From a virus: 44,434 nt of DNA. Each line of letters starts with the position of its first letter. Positions within the stretch are counted from its first letter, which is position 1. The position numbers were made by a program, and so were the translations under genes. The notes beneath the pieces were generated by a model, which was given only the letters and a program-made list of their open reading frames with translations, had not been told where the DNA came from and searched no databases. This document shows positions 16,133-25,100 of the stretch, one piece after another. The DNA is taken from positions 1 through 44,434 of the IMG/VR virus record IMGVR_UViG_3300009128_000036; one strand, 5' to 3'.

Positions 16133-19100
16133 TCATGAGACGTCTTCGGGAGAGCCGGGTGGTGGTGGGGGTGCTCCTCCGGGGGCTGGGAGAGCAATCG
16201 GGGATATTTTGAAGGCTGCAGCTGCAATCTCGGCGTTGCGCGGGCTGGAGTATACTTGTGGTAGTGTTTGGGCCGTCTTCTTGATGAGTTCCAAGGGGTC
16301 GGTTGATGCCGGCAATGCTGGTGGGAGAGTGGCAGGAGAGGTTGTTTCTCTAATCAAAGATTTGCCCCTATTTGATTCATCATCAAACAATATCTCAATA
16401 TCAACCTTAATGCCCTCGACAATTGACACAAAGTCGTAAGGCCAGTTATATTGCACTTCGTATGCTTGCACTGGGGGCTGGGCTGGTTCGGCTTCACCGG
16501 GGGCGCCGGTTGTGCCCGTTTCTTCCTCGGCAGTGTTTGCGCCGGCGCCTCCTCCGCCGCCTGCGGCCAAAGCGAGGTGGCCACCGGGCTCCTCGCCGAT
16601 TACAATGCCACCGCCGGCCCACTTACTTCTACGGGCGCCTAAATTACCAACAAATGTTACTCCTGTGACCTTAGCCATTGATTCGCCGGCTTGTTCTAAT
16701 ACATGATTGTAATAGTCTCCAACGGCCTTTTGTTTGACCTTGAATGCCATGAAGCGTACATCAGGTGTATCAACTATTTGACCATCCATCGGCATGGTAC
16801 CCATAAGATGACTGGCATTTAATAATTCACTGGTATCTAGGTTGTGCGCAATTGATTGTTCTTCAAAATAAATACGCTTGTACTTTCTTGGCGCGAGGTT
16901 CTGCCACATGTATGATAAATCATCTTTGCTAAATCTCTGACTAAACTCAAATATATACATAACAATAGGGGTAGTTTCTGGATTTCTAAGAAAGTCAAAT
17001 TCTGGTGGCAGTATATATTTATCCATTTTGGCAATGAGTTTTCTTATTGATTCGCCGGCGACATCTAAATTGGCGCCTGTTGCAGTTTGGGAATTGGCAG
17101 TAATGGCTGCCTGAACCGCATGTGGCGGAATACCAAAGAATTGTTTAGAAACATTCAAAGCATTATCATCAGCCTGCTCAGGGTGAGTTGAAAGCGTGGC
17201 ATCAAATTCTTTGGTTGTTATATATGGAATCAATACGACCGCCTCTTTAATTGTTCTCTTGCTCGCGAGGTTACCAAGTCTTGTTCGTTGTCTTGTGGAA
17301 TCAAATCCGAAAAGTTTGGTAAGTGATCTCATTCTATGCTTGACTTGGTTACCAAAAGACATTGGGTCATCGCTGTTGCCGCCGGCGTCAGCCGCTTGTG
17401 AAGCGCGCATTTTATTATATACAGACGGCTCATTAACAACTTTATAGTGATTTGTTAGCCATTGCTTTGGAATATCACCAATTTCCATAAATATCCCTTT
17501 ACGTTTATCAGGTTCAATAATTCCAAATTGATGCCACATTCCGCGAGCAACTGCGCCCGAGCCAAATGTTGGCAACGTAAGGCTACCTGAAGCTGCTGAA
17601 ACGGCTCTTACGTCAGAATTGAAGTTCAACATTGGTGTTTCGAACTTAGGCTTAATAACCCAACGCATGGCTTTGGTCTCGTTACGAGTTTCAGATAGAA
17701 GCTCAAGAGCATCGTTGGCTTCGAAAGGTACTCTCTCAATGCCGAACAGGTTCACGCTGGCTGTGAGTTGCATCGCATGATCGTTGATAACACGGCCACC
17801 AAAAATATAACTACGATTGTTGCCGCCGCCTTTATAATCATCAATAATAGCCGGGGTGGTGCGGGTCGTATGTAATCGAGTATAGACTTCTGGGCCGGGG
17901 TCGACGCGCCAATACACTACTTCAGATCTTCTTAAAATCTCATCTGCTGTGTATTTTTTTGTTTCATCTGGATAGAATAATATATCAGCCCAAGCTTCGC
18001 CATGGTAATAAGGTGGAGTAAACGACCAGTTGTGGCCGGTCCAGCAATCTAAATTACCCGACATGGTTCCGCTCATTGCATCATCCGTGCTCGGCATGCC
18101 GTCCGCGCTGGAAAAGTCGGTGGCAACAGGGGGCCCAAACGCTGTTGTACGACTATACATAGTAAAATTTTCGCGTTGTTGTGAGCCGCTGGTATTATAT
18201 GGGTCTTGGGGGAGAGGGTAGGTCGCGCCCGCAAACCTTACATCCAAGTTGCCGGAATTCCATACTAAGCGGCGGCCTCCGTTTGTTCCCAAAGAACAAG
18301 AAGCTATATGGCGAGCGGCAGTGGAATAACCGTCAGTGAGACCTCCTTGGCCAGCGACACCCCAACGATAACCAAATGAAGTAAAATTGAAGCTATAATC
18401 TCTGGAGCCAGTCATAGAGCGTCGTAACTTAATGCGGGCACCGTACATTGAACCACTTGGCACTAATATACCCTCATGAGGGATTTCTCGCGATTTCAGG
18501 GATGAATAGTCACCGCCTTGAAGATAGAAGTTAGCAGTCTCTCCAAAAAAGTTTCTAGCCATTAATTCATACTGTGGGTTTCCGTTGGCCGTAGCCAGCG
18601 AGGCTGTATAAGGCAGTGTGCCAGATGGATGAGGGTTATTGTCAGCAATGGTTATCCCCAATAGGTGTTCTTCTGGTTTCACGGCGGCCTCAAAAGGCAG
18701 TCGCTCATCCCAAAAAGTTGTGCCCGGGCCCCATGCGGATGAATCCGCTTGGTCATCATCAGTCATAGCGCCATCCTGAAAACCAGCATAGACATGACAA
18801 GCTTCGCCATATAGGGAGTGATCTCGGCCGGCATCTGCTAGTGAAAATGCAGCGCGCATATTCGGTTTTCTAATTCCGCCATGCAAGATGGGATAGTCAA
18901 CAGCCATGCCCGACTTAATTGCATTGTGAACAATACCGGGACTGAACATTGCTTGCATAATTGGGCGGGTCAAACCACCGACGGCGGTCTTATCCAGATG
19001 TGAAAGATCAACTGTATTAACAGTATTGGAGGAAATAAAAGAATAAGTTGTGGTAATGGTTGGAAAATACGTTTCTGCAAATTGAGCAGAAAGGTCAACA

Positions 19101-22100
19101 GTGCGCTGGGCAGGATAAAACCCCTTATAAGGGTTGAATTTTTTAACTGCGGCGACTGTAATTCTAATCTCTTTTGGAGTCATGGTGGTCTTGGCATTTA
19201 TTGCCCGGGCATACATTAGTTTTTCTGAGTTTGTGTAATCCCTGTAGAATGATGAGGTTACTGCCCTCATTGCTGTTCCGGGGATCTCAAGATAATCCTT
19301 AAATTTTGACCAATGGTTTGTCAACAATTCTGGCACGTGCTCGCTCATTCTAAATTCAGGCACAATAGCATAGTCTTTAGCCAATATTCGTATTTCATCA
19401 CGAAAATCTTGATAATTGTCGTACCATGGCTTAGACTTGTATGATTTGAACACTGGATGGAGTTTCATGTCCAGCGATCTAGACATTTGGATGATCCCTG
19501 CTTGCTCACCAGCTTCCCAGTGAGCTTCGCCACAACCAACATCAACCACTCCGTTCGTCCATGGGCCTATTGAAGACGAGCCGAGGGGCAATCCAACCCC
19601 ATAGGATGGAATAGAACCAGTTTCAGGAATCAGCATTCCCGATGGGCCTACAACAGATTTAACATGCGCCAGCATGTGCTTTCTTGCATATAACGCTCCG
19701 GGTGCAATTGTATTCGGCGCGGTGAGCCATGTCATGAAGCCACCAGGGTACGTCTTGCGGGCCGCGTCGTAGTAAAATTGAGTATAATTATTTTGAAGTT
19801 CGCCGGCTTTTCCTAATGAGCGTAAGCCACCGTAGTAAGCTCCAACCGCTGTGGTTGGGCCGTGGTTGGGCTGATATTGAGACGCTGTATATTCATTGAT
19901 CTGGTTGTCAACTGATGCCGTTCTAGTTAAAAAGTCTTCTTGGGCATCCAATGGCCATGCGCTTTGACTAACAATAGCTAGACACGAATTTAACATCGTG
20001 TTACCAAGCGTTACACGTTCAGTTTGTAAATCACGCCAGAACAAGTTGTCATAATTCGTTCTTCTTCTCGATGATGAAACGAACTCCATTCGCTGTGATG
20101 GGAAAATATTTTCTTTATATATCAGATAATTTGGATCTGCCCAGCGGGCCTCTACACTGTCCATGGTGGCCAGAACATAATCAAAAGGTGTTAATATTTC
20201 ATGTGGATCTATATCGGCGAATGTATTTAAACCATTGGAATTAAAGAATATTTTATTATTATTATCTGTCGCCCTTAAAGTAACTGAACGGCCCAAAGGC
20301 GCGGTGGCTTCTCCACACGGTAACGTATCCGTATTTGGTGTGTAGTTGATGATTGCTGGCCGGCCACGCATTGAAACCGGTGGAAGCGTGAAATTAGTTA
20401 TAGCTTTTGTTCTTTCTTGTCCAATTATTTGATGATACGGATTCCAATGTAAAGGAGAGAGGACCAATGCACCCTGCCACACGTCTCTTTCGGCATAAGT
20501 TATAACTGAAAGTTCGCTTGATGACCTTTCGTTACGCAACACAGGATGGTTGGGGTTGCGACGGAATTGAGCATGTGTTCCATATCCGTACGGGCCGTTT
20601 CGTTTAAGCATCAAAGTGTTGAAAAGATAGCCATGGGCTTGTGTGGAGGCCCAGTATTTAAGGCCGGAACCGAGACCCGAAGAACTAACTGTTCCGTGGA
20701 ACCACCCAACATAACCAGTTTTAACCTTGTTTCTATATTGCCCGTCGGTCGGAAGAGTGTTAGATTGATCAAAAAGTGGCACAGCAAAGGGGTATCCCAA
20801 TATATTTGTCGAAGAAGATATGGGTTCATATATTATTGTATTGAGGCCGGCAAAATCTTGCGGCGTCCAGTCTTTTGATATATCTGAATTTTGTTCGGCC
20901 CATTTTTTTGGTGCACCATATGCCTGCTGGTCATCCCAATCGTTATCAAAAACTCCAAAATCGCTAGCTGAGATCATGGTTAGCCATGGCTCCCAGCCAG
21001 AAGATGCAGAATAGCGACCCTGTTGCTCACCAAACAGTGGCATGTAGCCAGAATATCTAAAGTTGTGGTTACAAGGATCAGTGTGCTCCATGGCTCCTGT
21101 CATCCAAGCGTATTGACGATCCCCTCTGGGAATTGGGTGAAACTGGTTAAGGTTATCGTAATGATTTCCACAGGAATAAGTTGTAGATGAAGAGTAGCCA
21201 AGGACCGTCGCGACACAGCCGGTCATCGGGGTGGGATAAAGGCCACCTTCGGTGCCGTCGCTAAAACTTAGAGCGTTGTTTGTGGTAATGGAAGAATAAG
21301 CTACCGGAAACAAATGATTTTCTGCCCATCCATTCGAATTCCATACGGCGTTTGTACCCGAAATAAATACTTTCGGGTTGTTTGCCTTAACCACATCCGT
21401 TTGATTGCCTTCACCAAGCTTATACCAAGCGAACAGGCGCTCTTTGGCGAGGGGTTGAGTAAGATCATCCGAACCAGTAATATCACAGGGAACACCATCA
21501 TTGTAAAGTGCTCGAGTCTCTGAAGCGCTCAGGGCTACATCCCACAAGGTTATTTGATCCAAGGCGCCAGATAAAGCATTACCCTGAATTGAGGTTTTTG
21601 ATACGTCGTGGCCAAACCCTAGCACCGAATCGCTTTTTCTCGGCACGGAACTAAGCACACTGTAGGCTGATTCATCAATTTTTTGATCAAAATAGGCGTA
21701 TGGAGATGTACTCTCCACAACTCGCTGCACGACTGAATTAAATAATATTGTTGGGAAGCTAGGGCCGCTGACTCCGGCAGAAACAGGCAATCTGACCACA
21801 ACGTGGACCCACTCTCCGGCATTCATCCTAGCAGCTTGGGCGCCGTCGGTGGGTGTAGACGGGAGGCTGCTTGTAGTAGACACTTTCCATACCGCGCGGC
21901 GGTGGGAGCCACCGAAGCCGGATATATGATTTCTTGTTGCTACTTCTAAATTGAAGCTAGCAGAAACTTTTGAAATTTCAATGAACGGCTTTGAAGAGGC
22001 GCCATTCTTTCCGACAGTAAACAAACACGCACTTCCATTGGTTGGCGACATTCTAAACCATCCAGAAAATGTAAACCCTCTAGAACGAGCACCAGTCAAA

Positions 22101-25100
22101 AAGTTAGTACAGGATGCCGATGCTGCATTAAGCAACATGTGGCCGTAGTTAGCTGAATCTGTGAAATACAGGGCTTTATCATTTATCAAAGACGAGCCGG
22201 TAGTAACCGCATAATGTGTTTCTGAACCTTCTTTGGCGCGCCACAAATTATTTCTATGAACTCGGTGAAATGCTGGCTTTTCTTCATATGTGGCGCCCTG
22301 ATTGCTGGGTACTAATATAGAATCTCGGAAAAAACGTTCGGTATGGCGGGCGGCGTGTACAGTGTGCCCGAAATCATTGCCATGAATATCATAAACTCTA
22401 ATGCCATCTTCTTCGGCTGAGCCAGAAACAATCGGCGGACTTTGGAATGGACGCTTAACAGTTAAGTTTCTGTTATTCAACATGTTATAAACTGAAAATT
22501 CTCCAGATCGGAAGTCTTGATAACCCCTAGACATAACTTCAATGCCGCCGGGCGCACTAAATTTAGAAACAAACACTGAGTTATTAGTGGTTGCTTGGCC
22601 TCCTAGGGGTGTTGTGGTATATCCGAGGCCGCCTTGCAAGTAATCGGTGGAATAATCGCCACTCCAATCTGTATGTGGTTTGGCGCCTGATAAAATTATC
22701 GCTGAGCCAGTTTCATCATTGTAAACGCCATCTCGCGATCCGCGATGAATGTCCAGCAGTGTTCGCACCGATGTTGAGCTTGACATGTAGTCGCTTTTAA
22801 TTGTAGTTGGTAAGTTTGGCTGCTTTTCGATGAATTGTCTTGGATTAGACCAACCACCGTGGGCGTTAACTACTTCATAGTTATGGCTATAATTTCCAAG
22901 AATTGTGGAACCAGTGGTGTGGTGAATATTTCTAATGTTGACAGGACGTTTAGCCGTGAACCCTCTGTAATAGATAGCCTTCTGCGATGCAGTATGAGGG
23001 TATTGTCCCAACTCTTCTGGTGCATTAGCCAAGGGATAGTCCGGGCCCACCATACCGATCGCGCCAGATATGGGCGGATCGTCAGCTTTACCAAGAAGTA
23101 TTTTCCATGCTTCAGGTCTAGAATCCCATCGATCCAATCCACCTACACCACCAGCCATTCCGCTTATAGCATATGGCCAAGTGCCCGTGGAGGTGATAGT
23201 AATGTTGCCAACTGAATAATCAGGTGAATTAACAAAATTTGTTAAGCTGGCTGTACCATTTGATGTTATGCCTGCTTTAATTGTAAAGCCCGGATACGAA
23301 TTGATAGCGGCCACAAGATTTTCCATTGTATCGGTTGTGTCGCCGTCAATATCAGCATCTTCTGGGTTAGTGGGCGATGAGGTAAACGTGAAGTCTACAG
23401 ACGTACCACCATCATTTAATGTTAAGGTGTCGCCTTCATCCGGCAGCTCGTTCATCGAAACTTCACCAGTTGGGAAATTTGAACCAACCGTAACCTTGTT
23501 CACCTTTACGTGTCGTGATTGATGGCCACCTACGGCATAATTGGTAAACGGGCCTTGCATTGGCCTTTCCATGTCAGGGCCATATACATCATTATGTAAG
23601 TTGGTAATAATAACACCGGACATTACACGAGCATCCACATTCTTTTGATATCCGGCAGTAACGCTTCCGCTAATAATATTAAAGGGGAAGGAAATATCTG
23701 ATTTTATGTTTTTATAGCCTATTCCTTCTTCCCAGTCTCTACCATGTTGTACTTTAACTGTTCTCTTTACTTTATCATTAGGCTTAGAAAGTGGATCTTG
23801 TATATTTTTAAGTCTTACAGTTTCATCTTCTTCGCCATTAATACCATATACAGACGAAAACAATACGTTTTCTGGAACGTATGCGCCGGCATCTTGGTTA
23901 ACAGGTCCATGGGGGCGTGTGGCATTGTAGGTTAAGTCAATCTTCTTGTTTCTTTCAAAGTTTACGCCACCTTTAATCGGCATTACCGGTGAGGCTGTAC
24001 GATACACAGTAAGTTTATAAGGTTTTGATAGCTTGCGAATACGGAAAATAGAACCGCTGTGTACACCATTTGACAGAGTTGAGAGTATATTGAGTTTTTG
24101 GTTGTTGTCGTTCTCAATTGACATTCTCATATTGTCTCTTTCCGCATCGACATAGCTGTTACCGCTGCTGATATCAGACTTTTGTCTTTCCGCTCTCTCT
24201 TTCCACCATTGGGCGTTCAGCATTTGTTTAGAAGAGCCGGTTAGATCCGAGGATGGGTGATGATTAACTCTCCAGTTGTAAAGTCTTTCATTAATTCCCA
24301 TTATTGGAGTAATCGGATCATCAAGCCTAAACTCAATTGTTGGAAATTGTGACTTATACTTATTTCTTTCCAATACATGACTTTCAACAATATTCATTGT
24401 ATCGTCAGTAAATTTTGAAGAGGCAGGCATTAGCTGACCAATAATTTGAGAAATTGTATCATCAAACCATTGATAATATTCAATATATTTTTCAACGTCT
24501 GAAGTAGTAGATACCCTACGGAAAAATGCTTCTCTCAGTTTTTCTAATTTTTTATAACGAGCACGATATCTGTTGACTGGCTCGCCAATCATATTATTAA
24601 AATCTAGGGCTCCGGCAAAGAAATTTAGCATTTCATCTGAAATTGCTGCGTACATGCTTTTCTCTACCGTGTGATGATAGTTGGGGATTGTCTCTGTGAA
24701 TCCGAATGCGCGGTCATCCGAAGTCAAAATTTGAACCATGTCGGAAGATATTGGCGATTCGGGGTCCATAAACTTGAAAGTGTTGGTAAGAAATTCTCTT
24801 TGTACTTTGCTGGAGTTTACAGTAAACCCGTATCCCAAACCGGGATGTTTATATCTAGACAAGCCGCCAAGCCAACCGAGGGCGCGACGATCTTGAGCAG
24901 AGCCTGATGACATATCTAGTGTTAAAAATTGGCCGGATGCATCTGAACTCGTCACATCATTGAAGTTCCAGTCTAATGCCAGTGTGTTGATATTTAAAAG
25001 ATCTAAATTGTTTGAATTTGGATCCAACGGAGAAAGATGTTGAAAGGAGCCCGAAATACCGGCATTATCAATATCGTATATGTGTTGTTTTAGTGAATCT

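Noticed and set aside
16114-16134. Hairpin (GGAGT / ACTCC) just after the stop of the giant gene
   Set aside because: The stem is only 5-7 bp, overlaps the stop codon and has no T-tract on the minus strand, so I do not call it a terminator.
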